Shown here: positions 30,753 to 42,659 of the stretch, in pieces
Numbering within the stretch: the stretch's first letter is position 1
Layout of the letters: every line of letters begins with the position of its first letter
From: Mesostigma viride
Taxonomy: Eukaryota > Streptophyta > Mesostigmatophyceae > Mesostigmatales > Mesostigmataceae
Assembly: GCA_009746045.1 (NCBI GenBank)
Contig: RPFO01000076.1
Coordinates: 542,614-606,613 of the forward strand
Length of the DNA: 64,000 nt
Direction: 5' to 3'
Translations under genes and position numbers: made by a program
The notes under the pieces: model-generated
Told to the model about the DNA's origin: nothing
Database searches by the model: none
What the model saw: only the letters and a program-made list of their open reading frames with translations

Positions 30753-32279
30753 ATGCCTACCTCTGATCTTGAACGCCTTATTAGTAGATTTACGGCCACT
30801 GAGCCGGAAGCATTAGCTGCCATTGCTGCACATCCCCAACAATTAGGCAAGCACCCTTGTAAATTTGTAGGTGGGTTTTTATATGTGCAGATAGCAGATT
30901 CTCCCCCTCAATGGCGCCTGTATGTCCCTCCTATCTGTCGCTCCTCCTTGCTCTTTGAGTTGCATGACTTAGCTGCTCACCAGGGTGGTAAACGGGTACG
31001 GGACCTAGTAGCCCGCTCTTATTACTGGCCTTCCCTTTATAAGGATGTGGATGAGTATGTTAGAACTTGTCAATCTTGCCAGGAAATGAAACCCAATAAT
31101 GTAGGACAGATAGCAGAACCTAGGACCTTGCCTGACCCTATCATGCCTTGGGATTCTATCATGATGGATTTTGTAGGACCTTTTAGAAAGAATGATAGGG
31201 GCAATGCCCAAATCCTTGTGTTCATAGATCGTTTTACTCGTATGTGCCATCTTGTGCCGTGTCCTTTAGAACTCACCGCACGTGATTGCGCACGCCTATA
31301 CCTCAATAATGTATATAGATATCATGGATTGAGTAGGCAGTTTATTAGTGATAAGGATAAATTATTTACCTCAGATTTTTGGCAGCAGTTTTTCGCTGCC
31401 ATCGGTACCAAGGTTACCTACGGTACTGCCTACCACTCCTCCTCCTCTCATTTAGTAGAGCGTCTTAATAGAGTAGTAGAAGAAGCGCTTAGGCACTATG
31501 TTAATGGCTCGGGTAGTGATTGGGAGGATTATTTATGTTTGGTAGAGTTCTCCCTCAACAATTGTCCCCAAGCTGCGCATGGATATACGCCCTTCTTCTT
31601 AGATACTGGGAGACAGCCCCTTACCCCTACCTCTCTCTTAGCTAGTCCTCTACGGGACAAGGATGATGTGTCCCGAGATACTGTAGAAGGTGTACAGTCC
31701 TTACTAGATAGAATGAAAACTGCTCATGACCACGCGATCTCAGGGTATCAAAAAGCTCAGGCTAAGTACCTTGCTAGGTTGCGTGCCTCCTTAGATAGAC
31801 GAGCACCTGAGATAGAAGTAGGAGATCTAGTATTAGTAGAAGGCCCCCGTGTTGGCCGTTTTGCTCATAAGTTTGAAGCAGAACTGAAGGTCAAACTTAG
31901 GCCTGCCTTCTTAGGACCCTTCCATGTGTTGTCTAGGGTAGGAAATTTCTTGTATAAAGTCGATATCCCTACCTCTTGGCAAACGCATTCAAACACCTTC
32001 CATAGGAGCCAGCTTAAACTGTACCACCCTAGTACGTTCGCTGGCAGGGAGTTAGCGCCTGCCCCTTTAGAGCATAATCCTGACACTGGGGAAGTAGAAG
32101 ACGAAGTAGAAAGCATCGTGGCCCATCGAGATATCAAAAAGGGCCGCGGTACCCAGCGTCAGTATAAAGTGAAGTGGATGTATGCTCGTAGTGAAGTAGA
32201 TAAGGTTTGGTATACGGAGAGTGAGCTAGATGGGTGTAGTCGCCTGCTGCAGGAATATAAAACCCTGCACAAGCTCTAG
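30753..32279 (+). CDS. E1 integrase with C-terminal chromodomain
   Basis: A 508-residue ORF from ATG 30753. The same frame is open back to about 30600, so it was probably fused to RNase H. An HHCC zinc finger (ELHDLAAHQGGKR ... CQSCQ) is followed by Asp in MMDFVGPF, Asp in ISDKDKLF and Glu in HLVERLNR; the last two are 35 residues apart, a DD35E core. A GPY-like module follows. The last ~60 residues (VESIVAHRDIKKGRG, YKVKWMY, VWYTESELDG) form a chromodomain, which places the family in the chromovirus clade and suggests chromatin-directed integration. The frame is intact. Confidence 0.9.
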   Translation: MPTSDLERLISRFTATEPEALAAIAAHPQQLGKHPCKFVGGFLYVQIADSPPQWRLYVPPICRSSLLFELHDLAAHQGGKRVRDLVARSYYWPSLYKDVDEYVRTCQSCQEMKPNNVGQIAEPRTLPDPIMPWDSIMMDFVGPFRKNDRGNAQILVFIDRFTRMCHLVPCPLELTARDCARLYLNNVYRYHGLSRQFISDKDKLFTSDFWQQFFAAIGTKVTYGTAYHSSSSHLVERLNRVVEEALRHYVNGSGSDWEDYLCLVEFSLNNCPQAAHGYTPFFLDTGRQPLTPTSLLASPLRDKDDVSRDTVEGVQSLLDRMKTAHDHAISGYQKAQAKYLARLRASLDRRAPEIEVGDLVLVEGPRVGRFAHKFEAELKVKLRPAFLGPFHVLSRVGNFLYKVDIPTSWQTHSNTFHRSQLKLYHPSTFAGRELAPAPLEHNPDTGEVEDEVESIVAHRDIKKGRGTQRQYKVKWMYARSEVDKVWYTESELDGCSRLLQEYKTLHKL

Positions 32280-32355
32280 TCGTAGGCCTTCTCCTCTCTT
32301 ATGTTATGTCTGCTGTCGACGGGTGGTTGGTTGTCCCCTCCCCTCCGCAGCCGTC

Positions 32356-34605
32356 ATGACAGAGCCTACCCCTCCGGCTGAGAGCCCGCTGCCGTCCCTG
32401 CCCCTACCGGACCCTGAGCTGTATTTCGAGGCCCTTCCGGGCCGCTGGGTGTCGCGATCATGTTACCGGGGTGGCGTTGTGCAGCCGGCCCTTCAGGCCC
32501 AACATGCGAGCTTAGTCAGGGCGGCCCTCTTCGGGGTCACGTGGTATGGTCCTTCCCCTAATGAGCCGCACCAGCTTGTCCTGCACGGGTTCGACGATGC
32601 CGGACACTGTTTGTTGGGGTGTGGTTCTCGCTGTCCCGCCTTGGAACAGATAGATGCGGTTCTCCGGTGCTGCCGTGTGTTCTCCTACCTCTCTACCCCT
32701 GTGGGCCGTACCTGCCTACGGGAGGTGTTTCCTTGGCTTCCGGCTGAGGGTGATGCTGAGGTAGATGAGAACCCCTGCGACCTTTTACGGGCCGTAGAAT
32801 TCATGGAGATAGCTGATCAGGCGGCGGGACTAGCGGTTGATGGTCCTGCCCCTTCGGGCGCCCCAGCCGAGGTACATTATACTCCAGATTATTCTGCCTC
32901 GAGCGCTGCGTCCGCCTCCTCGGCGTCTGTTCCTCCCTCTCCGGTCCCGTCGTCCCCTCGGTCGACCCGGGGTGTTGCAGTGGAGCCTACCCCTTCGGGT
33001 TTGCCTGATCCTCTTTCGGCGACGGTCTCGGCTATGCAGGCTCAGATCCAGTCCCTGACCACGGCGTTTGGGGCCTTCCTGGCGGCCCAGGCGCAGGTCC
33101 CGGCTACGCCAGCTGGATCCGCGCCTCCTACCCCTTCTGTTGCCCCGGCGACTACGGCTTCGCCCGCGCCCCCGCTGGCGCCCGCGGTCGCTGTGGTTCC
33201 GGCGGCTGCTGCGACTCCTGCTGCCTCTGCGCCTGTGACCGCTGTACCTGCGCCTACGCGCGAGTCCCCTGCCCCTGTGACCGCGCCCGCTGTCGCTGCT
33301 TCCGAGCCTCCACCAGCTCAGTCGCAGCCGTCGCGGGGCTTCTTTGGCGACACTAGCGGACTGCCCAGGCTTTGGGAGGGTGGTCCCCCGCAGAGGATCC
33401 CGGTTCCTGACTGGAGCCTGGATGGTAGTCAATCTTATGCAGGACTGCCTGTCCCTACGGGCCCCATTTTTAACATGTGGCCTGAGGGTGCACCGGCCAC
33501 CGAGACCGGCGCGCCAGCTTCGGTGGCGGGTCCGTCACGGCCCCCTCTGGCTTCGGGTCCGGCGCGACCGTCTGCTGTACCAGTGTCACCTGCGTCGGTG
33601 TCGGCTCCTGCCCCTGCTTCGGCCCCTGCCCCTTCGGCCTCTCTGTCCTTGGCTGCGGTTGTTCGGTCCACCGGCCAGGATCCTCGCGCTACCCGCGCTT
33701 CCGACTCCCTCCGGGAGTTGTCCCAGGGTGATCGGGACAGGGCTCCTTCTGTGGTGCATGCGACGCCGGAGTCGCGCGACACGCCCGTGCCTGGATGTGG
33801 TATGTCCGCACTCGCCTGCCGCCAGTGTGACCTGCCGCGCGCCTCCGCCGAGCTTGCCATCTCGCCCATGTCCTACGGGTTTTCCCAGGTGTGTCGGGCG
33901 CCTCGGGATCGTGGCCTACCCATTGAGACTGATCGGCCTCCTTTCGACATGGTTATTTTAGCTGATCCTGTGTTCCAGGGTGAGATCCTGGTTCGGCGCG
34001 TTCTGTATCGCTGGGCTAGGCGCCACAACGACTTGGACACCTACGGTGGGTTCCAGTGGGCTTACCCTCCGCCTCTGGGCATTATGGCTTCGGATGCCCT
34101 TACGGTAGAGTTTCCTGCGGTGCCGGGTGTTACGTACACCACGGTCCTCCAGCCCATCCTCGAGTGGGATGCCCGGCGTCCGGCGCCCCTCCCGGGCCAG
34201 GGTCTAGACTCCCGCGGTCACCCTCCTCCTCGGGCCAGCGACTACCTAGAGACATTCGGGTCGCGCCAGTGTACGCGTCGGTGGCGTTCCCGTGAGATTC
34301 GGCACATCCGGTTGTGGCCGTCCAACGTGGAGCCCCTGGTAGATCTGTTTTTCCCGACGGGTATGCGCCCTCGGATCCGGTATCATCGCCTGCTCCTTCG
34401 GGCTCTCTGCCTGATCGCGGTAGAGCCTTTCCTACGCCTCTTTGCCTGCGGTTTCCTGGACTGGGCCCGGGGCCAGGTCGTTCTTACTCAGCATAGGTAT
34501 TACTGGGCCTTTCTGGGCCTTTTTCCTGACGGCGTGTGGGCCGATGTTTTCCTCACCGTGGATAGGCATGACAATGTTGAGGATGTGGCCCATTACCAGG
34601 CCTAC
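32356..34605 (+). CDS. ORF5: unassigned GC-rich Pro/Ala-rich protein (main part, E1)
   Basis: From ATG 32356, 77 bp after integrase, 750 codons run to the E2 insertion. The last 16 codons lie at 48832-48882, giving 766 residues. An N-terminal block (LYFEALPGRWVSR ... LHGFDDAGHCLLGCGSRCP) and a C-terminal block (CRQCDLPR, YGFSQVCRAPRDRG, GEILVRRVLYRWARRHNDL, FLRLFACGFLDWARG) are joined by a long Pro/Ala/Ser linker. Both blocks recur in E2 and E3, so the gene belongs to the family. It occupies the env position, but I see no signal peptide or membrane anchor. Base composition is much richer in G+C than gag-pol, suggesting a separate origin. Function unknown. Confidence 0.75.
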
Positions 34606-35179
34606 TGTTACGTCGCGTAACTTTTGTTGTTGTTACGGACGTAAATTAGGTCCCTTGTTGCCTCAGCCATTCCGGAGCAGTTCGCTGACTTTCCTAGGCT
34701 TACGTGTAGTAAGGACCTTTTGGCCGGTCGGTACCGGGCCTTGTGACGTGGCAATTGTACAGTATGGTGGTTCGGTGCAGTCGCGCCGCGCTGCGTACTT
34801 TAGTAGTGGTCCTTTTATCCTGCGTGTGAACCTTGTGGACGTGCGTTGGTCCTGTGGGCGAGGGTCGATGTCGGACCGAGCATACACGCCTGTCGGCGAT
34901 CATTTATGCAGCAGTTGTCCTTCGTGAATGGCACTCGGCGTGTGTTAAATGAATTAACACATTTAGGCTTGGGTCACGGCAGTGTAGTATTGTTTCCTTC
35001 GTAGTACCCTGGTTTTATTCGGTATATGGCGTATTATAAGGGAATGCATTGAGAAGCAGCGTCGTCGCGTCCTAGGTCTTATAGCCAATATAGCTCCTCA
35101 CTCCTCGGTAGGTGCCTCATCACTAGTTTAGGTAAGGTTAGGCGAGATGTTTGGGATAGAGTCGAGCCAGGGCGTAACA
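34606..35179 (+). repeat. E2 5' LTR
   Basis: 574 bp, TGTTACG...CGTAACA inverted ends, differing from 48253-48826 at about one base (34875 region). Confidence 0.93.
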
Positions 35180-35385
35180 ATGGTTCCGGAGGAACTTCAG
35201 TAGGTAGTGAACGAGACGACTATCCCTTGCCACATACACCTTTTCAAGACCCCTTCCGCGTCCAGGAACAAGAAGTCGACACTTCCTTGATAGGTAATGG
35301 GCGGGTCGCCTTCAAGCTAGGAGCGTCGTGCTGCCCGTTTCGGGACACGCTTTACCTAGAAGCTAGACCTGCTCACAGCGGATAA
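35080..35385 (+). CDS. ORF0 spanning the LTR/primer-site junction into the leader (E2 copy, N-terminus broken)
   Basis: The frame is open from the LTR 3' region (ITSLGKVRRDVWDR, then EPGRN), across the LTR end at 35179 and the primer site (NGSGGTS), and through the leader (DDYPLPHTPFQDPFRVQEQEV ... EARPAHSG) to TAA 35383-35385. In E0, E1 and E3 the LTR portion starts with ATG and reaches the LTR end in the same phase, so a full copy would encode about 120 residues. In E2 an indel upstream in the LTR puts the original ATG out of frame. The Arg/Gly-rich middle suggests nucleic-acid binding, but the family is not recognised. Confidence 0.5.
   Translation, partial: YSQYSSSLLGRCLITSLGKVRRDVWDRVEPGRNNGSGGTSVGSERDDYPLPHTPFQDPFRVQEQEVDTSLIGNGRVAFKLGASCCPFRDTLYLEARPAHSG
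35181..35198 (+). promoter_or_regulatory. Predicted primer binding site, E2
   Basis: TGGTTCCGGAGGAACTTC follows the LTR after one base. Its complement ends in CCA, as a tRNA 3' end would. It also contains a small self-complementary stem (GTTCC/GGAAC), so self-priming cannot be excluded. In ORF0 it encodes part of a Gly/Ser stretch. Confidence 0.5.
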
Positions 35386-35712
35386 ATCCTTTCGTAGTTA
35401 GCCTGTCCTTCGCCTTGTTTTCCTGCTTACGGTTGTTTCCTGCCTTAGATAGGGGAGTATTACTGTTCGGAGACGATTAGCGTCGCAGTACCTACACCTT
35501 TTTCCTTGTGCTGCTGCTTTATTAGACGGCCGCACCCGCAGAGTTACGGGGCGCTGTGTTAGGACGAGCGCTGGGATATCCGGCCGCTGACTTAGGACGA
35601 GAGCTGGAAACTCCCGCCCTCCTTCTTCCTTCGGTGATCCAGATCGTCAAGCTAAGTCGCCTACCCCTACCTCGTCTAGCTTGACATCACAAGACACGCC
35701 AGGTGAGTTATC

Positions 35713-36105
35713 ATGAGTCAACGTCGTGTTTTTACTGCGCCTTCCCATTCATCTAGTGATAATAGTTTAGCTAAGTATTACGTAGTTATTACCCCTCAAT
35801 GGTCAGCCATTTTCCTCTCTTGGTCAGATGCTAGGAAGATAGTGCAAAACCGTACATATAATGTAATTAGGTATAAGAAATTTGTTACCTTCGAGGAAGC
35901 TCAACAATTCCTTATAGACCATAGCGTATCAGATCTAGGCCTACACGTACGTTCTACTCCTCATGGTCGCCCTCCTGTAGAAGCTCTAGATTTTGCTACC
36001 CCTCCTTCGTCTCCCCCTAAGAGGGCTGCATCCTCATCTAGCTTAGATACTCCTCTCACCTTGGAATTCGGTTCCCTATCCATAACTGTTGTTAAAAAGG
36101 ACTGA
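35713..36105 (+). CDS. ORF1: hybrid-binding (viroplasmin-like) domain protein, E2 copy
   Basis: The protein is identical to that of E1 (25888-26280), with only about one silent nucleotide change (near 36082). It is intact although most of E2's enzymatic region is ruined. See the E1 entry for motifs. It lies 124 bp before gag, with its own ATG and no overlapping frame, so it would need a separate initiation mechanism such as leaky scanning, reinitiation or a separate transcript. Confidence 0.72.
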   Translation: MSQRRVFTAPSHSSSDNSLAKYYVVITPQWSAIFLSWSDARKIVQNRTYNVIRYKKFVTFEEAQQFLIDHSVSDLGLHVRSTPHGRPPVEALDFATPPSSPPKRAASSSSLDTPLTLEFGSLSITVVKKD

Positions 36106-36229
36106 TTTAAATTGTTCCTTTCTTTTAAGCCATTAAAATCTTTTCCTTTTCTTTCCTTGCCTTATATTAGGCCTTGTCCTTTATCCTTGTTGCTTTCAGT
36201 TAGATTTTTGATCATTTACTTAAACAAAA

Positions 36230-36281
36230 ATGGATCCAGTGGGTGGTAATCTGTCGCCTATACCTACCAATACTCCTACTA

Positions 36282-36318
<37 letters not shown>

Positions 36319-37996
36319 CCATAACAACAATCGGGGTAACCGACGGGACTCACTTGAAACGGTACACCATCTCACTCCTCAAGGTAATCTTCGTGCCTCA
36401 CCTCCTTCTCCTCTTGCTGATGGTCGCCGTCGTCCCTCACTTACCCCTCCTACCTACGAACAACGTCAACGTATGCAAGTCAGATTTAGTGATGACCCTT
36501 CCCTTACCCTGAACCAGGCCCCTGCCCCTCCTGCAACCTTGGCTCAACCCTCCAGCAGGTCCTCACTAACTAACAATGTTTTTAGGCCTCCTTCCCACCC
36601 TGTTCCTTCCATGCCTGCTCTTAACACGGGTCGTGCCTCTGCCCCTGTCGGTCCTTCTGGGCGCCCTAGTGCAGTTCCCTTTTACCCACCTGCTTCCTGG
36701 TCCTACCCTGAGACGGCCTATGAGGCAGCCCAGGTCCCTACCCGTGTGGCTGATTTAGAAGTTAATAGTGATTTCAGTACCATGCCCTTAGATGACAGAA
36801 ATTATGATCATTTTGCCTATTCCTCTCTTCGTGAGCAATATACTGTCCCCTTCTCTTATGGGCACCAGCCTGAAACGGTGGCCCCGTCTAGACCCCTACC
36901 CAAGACTTTTCCTCTTCCTTCCTTCTATCCCGCTTATGTAGCAGTGGAAGATAGTGGCCCTATGGGAAAAACTGACTCTTCTAATCCCCCTAAGCCCCCT
37001 GCTCTTCCCCTCTTTGCTAACCTTCCCAAGCTGGATGTCAAGTCTACCCCTCAACAGTTTTTCACCTTTATTATGTTGCTTACACAGAACACGGAGTCGT
37101 GGCAGAATCATAATAGATGGCGTCTTTCTGATGCTGTATTAGTTCCTCACTATCTCACAACCTGTATTACTCCTGAGCTTGCTAACCTCATTCAGTGTGA
37201 GTCTTTGGCCTCTCATGCCTACCCTAACTCTGTAGCAGAATTGTTTAAGCGTTTAGAGAACCATTTAGTCCCTCCTGATTCAGATTGGCAGGATAGATTA
37301 GCCTTTGGTACCTTGCAGCAGGGTACTAAATCATTTAAGGAGTATATGAAAGAGTTTGATGCTCAGATGGTACGAATTAGGGATTTGTCGGGTGCAGAAG
37401 TACGTGCTCGCTTCCTCCAAGGCCTCAGTAGACCCTTATTACGTGAAGTCAAGCGCCAGTTCTCTGCCTACCGTTTTACTGATCTGCCCCTCAAGCATGT
37501 GCGCCAGCATCTCTTGCGTGTAGCAGATTTCTTCACCACCCCTTCTCTTCCTACCCGTTCCCGTATTAATAATATTATCCTTACCCCTGAGGAGGAGAAC
37601 TCCTATGTAGAAGAATTAGATATCTGTGTTACTGACCTTTCAGCCCTTGATGTCTCTCATATCACATGCTATCATTGTAAGGAAGTAGGTCATCTTAAAC
37701 GTGAGTGCCCCAAGTTCCTTTCGGGTGCTCCCCCTCATCCCGACGCTCGCCCTCCTCGTACCCCTCAGCGTGCTCCTATTCGTCCTACTTCAGGACGCAT
37801 CCCTTCAGCTACCCCTAGTAGGCTGAATGCTGTGCAGACAGGATCCCCAGGGTTCCCCTATGATAATCAGGCTCCCGCACCCTCTTCGCTCCCTCGTGAC
37901 CCTCCAGCAGTGGCTTTTTCGCCAGGGTCTTCTTCGGGGTTAGTTCCTATGGATTTGGGGGGGAGGGGGAACAGTAGGCCTGTCAGCCGGGGGTAA
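36230..37996 (+). CDS. gag: E2 Gag, intact
   Basis: A 588-residue protein from ATG 36230. The N-terminus contains a run of 12 Asn encoded by AAT repeats. A Pro/Ser-rich region follows, then the Gag core (PQQFFTFIMLLTQNTESW, FKEYMKEFDAQMVRI), a zinc knuckle CYHCKEVGHLKREC (about residues 480-493) and a Pro-rich tail. It ends at TAA 37994-37996, beyond a G7AG5 tract; E1, with G8, ends sooner. E2's Gag could still form particles. The encoded protein matches the intact part of the E1 Gag almost completely. Confidence 0.88.
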
Positions 37997-38027
37997 CCTG
38001 GACAGGTCCTTAGATAGTACCCCAGAT

Positions 38028-40513
38028 AAAAATTTTTGCCTGCCTGTTTTTATAACCTCTGTAGGAGCTGAATCTTCCCTACCACTACGTGTGCGTCCTC
38101 TTATGTTCTTGAATGGTGGTTTAACCGTCCCTCACACTGTTGTAGACCCTTCTTGCATGCTGATGAACTCTTGAATGTCTCTGTGTTGGTAGATAGCGGT
38201 GCGGCTAGCTCCTTTGTGAGCGAGGCCCTAGTTAGGCGTTTAGGACTAGTCCCTACCCCTCACACCAAACCCGTTACTGTTCATTATGCTGATGGTCGCA
38301 CCAGTCATTCCCCGGGTACGGTGTCCCTTCCCATGGTTATACAAGGACGTACTGTCAACCTGACGGCCACTATAGGCCCTATCACTACCGCTGATGTATT
38401 ACTAGGATTAGATTGGCACCAGGATAATAAGATTACTATTAATTATGATACCATGGTCATTTGGTTTCCAGATAGCTCTTACTGGGTACCTGAACGTCAT
38501 TATAGATTGGAAAATTTATCCTTGGTAGATATTACTCCTCCTACACCTGTTGATCCTCCTGTAAGACCTATACCTGAAGTATTAATGTCCAATGACGAAT
38601 TGCGATCTGAACTAAAGGAATATGGATACCTATTATGTATGTTCCTTCAGTTAGAAGTACAGGAGATACCTATCACTAATAATAGTGTGGATATGGAGGT
38701 AAATACAGTGGATACAATAGGAGTGGGATTTACTGAAAATGAAATAGTAAGATACATGGCTGTGATAGATTCCTCAAAAGTTTTTGAAGAAAAGACTCCT
38801 TCTTATCCTCCTCCTCGTTCTGTTTTACACCGTGTAGTTATCAAGGACGGTGCAGTTCCTACGCACTCTCCGATGTATAGAATGGGCCCTACCGAGTTAA
38901 AGGAACTAAAACAGATTTTAGTGTCATTATTAGAAGCAGGATTGATAGAGCCTAGTAACTCTCCCTACTCAGCTGGTGTCCTGTTAGTTCCTAAGCCAAA
39001 TGGCAAGTTTCGCCTAGTTACTGATTATAGGAAGTTGAATGATATTACTGTGAAGTCTAAATACCCTCTACCTCGTATTGATGATATATTTAATAAGGTT
39101 AAAGGTTCCACTTGTTTCACAGTACTGGATTGTGCGGATGGTTTTTGGCAGTTGCGGATAGCTCCTGAGGATTGCCATAAAACCGCCTTTGCTACCCCTT
39201 TTGGTCATTACCAGTTTAGAGTAGCGGCTATGGGACTCTGTAACTCGCCTGCCTCTTTTCAAATGTTAATGAATGAAGTGCTTAGACCTGTTATGGGAAA
39301 TTCTCACCTTCCTCAGGTGTCCTCTGATCTAAAGGATCCTTCCTTCTCCTCTGTTTCTTTATCTGAGCATGACCGTTCTTGTGCTCAAGCTTACTTAGAT
39401 GATATTCTTATTTACTCTCCTGATTTTGAAACGCACCTACGTGATTTAAAGAAAGTATTAGAAATAATGGCTGAAAATTCTTTGTGGGCGCGCCGTGCTA
39501 AAGTTCGTTCGGGTAGGAGTGTCCCATTTTTAGGGCACGTTCTGTCTGATGCCGGGGTCGCTACCGACCCGGATAAAACTAAGTCAATTCAGGAATGGCC
39601 TACCCCTACCGACGTTAAAGGTGTACGTAGTTTTCTAGGAATTGCTTCTTACTATAGGCGTTTTATCCCGCGTTTCGCAACTATAGCAGCCCCTATTAAT
39701 CATTTATTAAAGAAGGATATCCCCTTTGTTTGGAGTAGTGAATGTCAGTCGGCTTTTCAGTGCCTAAAATCCCTACTCCTTTCCCCTCCTGTACTCATCC
39801 TACCCGATACTACCAAACCCTTTGTGGTAGCTACAGACGCTAGTAAGGTAGTTATAGGGGGCGTCCTTCTCCAGGATCAGGGTCAGGGCTTACAGCCAAT
39901 TGAGTATATCTCTAGGACAATGCTCCCCGCGGAGCGTAACTATCCTGTACACCAGCAGGAACTCTTAGCTGTGGTGTATTGTTGCCACGCGTGGCAGCAC
40001 TTTCTTAAAGGTGCCCAATTTGATGTTTGTCTGAATGAACCCTGTGAGCTAGATCCTTATAGATTAGTTATACAAACGGATCATCGTCCCCTTACCCATC
40101 TGCTCTCCCAACCCAACCTTACCCCTCGTCAAGCGCGCTGGATGGAATTTTTAGCACAGTTTTCCCCTTTTAAACTTCGGTAGGTTAAAGGTGTAGATAA
40201 TATAGTGCCTGATGCCCTCTCCCGCCGCGCAGATTATTCCTTTTTCGAGGACTTAGATGTTCTCAATACTACTCTAGTTCCTACCACCCTTGGTGTAACC
40301 CCTTATGGTGAACTACCGGATGATGAACATTATGCCTACCTCTTTCATACTGTTGTTCGCATGCCTGACCTCCTTTCTCAGGTAGGACTCTCTCTCCCGT
40401 GTGAGGCCCTTCCTGTGGTCTCTGTGGGGGGGGAGGGGAAAAATAAAATTTCTATATCGCTTAGCCATATAGCGACTAGGTCAGGAAAGTCCTATGATAT
40501 AGATACTCTTTAA
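38028..40513 (+). pseudogene. pol: E2 protease-RT-RNase H, broken
   Basis: Same domains as E1: protease VLVDSGAASS, RT with YLDD, RNase H with ATDASK and QTDHRPL. One base is lost near 38148, putting the first ~40 codons out of frame. TAG at 40181-40183 cuts RNase H just before its end, where E1 reads TATG. After the stop the same frame continues (VPDALSRRADY) through a G8 tract into the integrase frame up to 40513. The 5' two-thirds is almost identical to E1; divergence rises clearly after about 39700. Confidence 0.88.
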
Positions 40514-40538
40514 ACCTGATATAGATACTTCTGTAGCG

Positions 40539-40905
40539 ATGCCTACCTCGGATCTCGAACGCCTTACCAGTAGATTTACGGCCACTGAGCCGGAAGCTTT
40601 AGCTGCTATTGCCTCCCATCCCCAACAGTTAGGTAAATACCCCTGTAAGTTTGTAGGTGTTTTTTTTTTTATATGTGCAGTTAACAGATTCTCCCCCTCA
40701 ATGGCGCCTTTATGTCCCTCCTATCTGTCGCTCCTCCTTGCTTGTTGAGTTGCATGATTTAGTTGCTCACAAGGGCGGTAAACGGGTACGGGATTTGGTA
40801 ACCCATTCCTACTACTGGCCCTCCCTCTTAAAGGATGTAGATGCAATTTGTAGGACCTTTTAGAAAGAATAATAAGGGTAGAGATCCTTGTGTTTGTAGA
40901 TTCCC
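40539..40905 (+). pseudogene. E2 integrase remnant
   Basis: The zinc-finger region (LTSRFTATEPEALAA ... ELHDLVAHKGGKRVRDLV) is recognisable but frameshifted by an expanded T run (about 40660-40672). It then jumps from KDVD to a small piece matching FVGPFRKN. The DD35E core and chromodomain are deleted; compared with E1, about 1.7 kb is missing between integrase and mid-ORF5. Confidence 0.85.
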
Positions 40906-42093
40906 CTGTTCCGTCATCGTCGGCGTCGACGAGACGCGTGTCGGTGGAGCCGTCTCCTATCCCTCTGGACGTACGTGGGTCCAGAGTCTGCCAATCTTGC
41001 GGCTACCGTGTCTGCAAGGCAGGCCTAGATCCAGTCCTTAGCCTCGGCATTCGGGGCATTCTTGGCGCCTCAGTCGCCCGCTGTCGTTGCGCCTGGTGTG
41101 GCGCCTGTTGCTGCTGCTTCGCCTACCCCTCATGTTGCCTCGGCGACTGCGGCTTCGCCTGCGCCCCAGGGCGAGCCCTCGGTCGCTGCGGTTTCGCCTC
41201 CTGCTGCCTCCGCGCCTGCGGTCGCCTTACCTGTGCCTCCGTGTGAGCCTTTTGCCGCGGCGATTTCGCCCGCCGTCGCTGCTTCCGGGCCTTCCCAAGC
41301 TCCGTCGCAGCCGTTGCGGGGCTTCTTTGGTGACACGAGTGGGCTGCCCAGGCTCTGGGAGTGGGGCCCCCCCTTAGAGGATTCCAGTGCCGGACTGGAG
41401 TCTTGTTGGCAGTCAGTTTTTTTTTGTAAGGTGCCTGTCCCTACGGGCCCAATTTTCAACATGCGGCCCGAGGGTGCGCCTCCAGCGGAGGCCATGTCGT
41501 CAGCCGCGGTTGCAGGTCCGTCGCGGCCTCATGCGGTGCCGGCTCCCTCTGCGCCTGTGCAGGATCCTACCCCTGTTTCGGTTCCTACTCCTTCGGCCCC
41601 TCGCTCGCTGGCCACGGTTGTTAGGACCAGCGGTGTTGATCAGCGCGCTCTCCGCGCTGCCGACTCCCTATGGGAGTTGTCCCAGGGCGACCGGGAACGT
41701 GCCCCCTCCGTGGTGCATTTTACGCCGGAGTCGCGAGATTCGCCCGTTCCCGGATATGGTATGTTAGCGCTTGCGTGCCGACAGTGTGACCTCCCGCGCG
41801 TCGCTCCGGAGCTGTCCATTTCGCCCATGTCCTACGGGTTCTCCCAGGTGTGTCGGGCGCCGCGGGACCGTGGCCTACCCATTGACTGATCGGCCTCCTT
41901 TCGATATGGTTATTTTAGCTGATCCTGTGTTCCAGGGCGAGATCCTGGTTCGGCGAGTCCTGTATCGCTAGGCTAGGCGTCCCAATGACTTGGACACCTA
42001 CGGTGGTTTCCAGTGGGCTTACCCTCCGCCTCTGGGCATTATGGCCTCAGATGCCCTTACGGTAGAGTTTCCTGCGGTGCCGGGTGCTACGTA
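40906..42093 (+). pseudogene. E2 ORF5 remnant, left part
   Basis: It begins within the Pro/Ala linker region and reads to the C-terminal block (CRQCDLPRV, YGFSQVCRAPRDRGLPI). There is a 2-base loss near 41885 and an in-frame TAG where E1 has Trp (near 41969). It is interrupted by T1 at 42094 and resumes at 47357. Confidence 0.8.
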
Positions 42094-42659
42094 CAGTACC
42101 AACCCGCGGTAACGCAACTAGTTACGCAACTAATCAAAAAAAATTAAATGACGTATTTATATGAAGGAAGTGTAGGGCTACCCAACGCCACCTTCCGTTG
42201 CGTAAAAGCTTATGTCTACAGAAAGATACGGGGTCAGGAAGAATCGCCATAGCCAGTTCCGCAAAAGGCACTCACCGATTTTGCGGTTCCGCAACGAGGG
42301 AGAAACGCAACAAACATGGGGTACCCTCGATGTAGGGGCCAATAATGAACTGACGCGTTGCGGTTAAAAAGGATGCGGCGGAAGTCAGAAGTCTGAAATT
42401 GATCGATCCTCAGTTATTACGTCTGGCTTCCTCGTATTTACGAAAGGTGCGTAAGGGCTGCCACCGGTACGTACAGTACGTAGTACCAGGTCCGCCATGG
42501 CATATCGACGTGTTAAAATTTGGCATACACGCCAAAATTAATTTTGCCCGACAGGCTCATGAAATATAATGTGTTCGCTTGGACTGTTTATATGTACTGA
42601 AAGCATAGCATCATTGACGATGGCTTGTGCGAAATCCTCACATTAATATGTAAAGTACT

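Noticed and set aside
32356-34605. ORF5 as an envelope gene
   Set aside because: Position fits, but no signal peptide, membrane anchor or fusion-type segment is visible.
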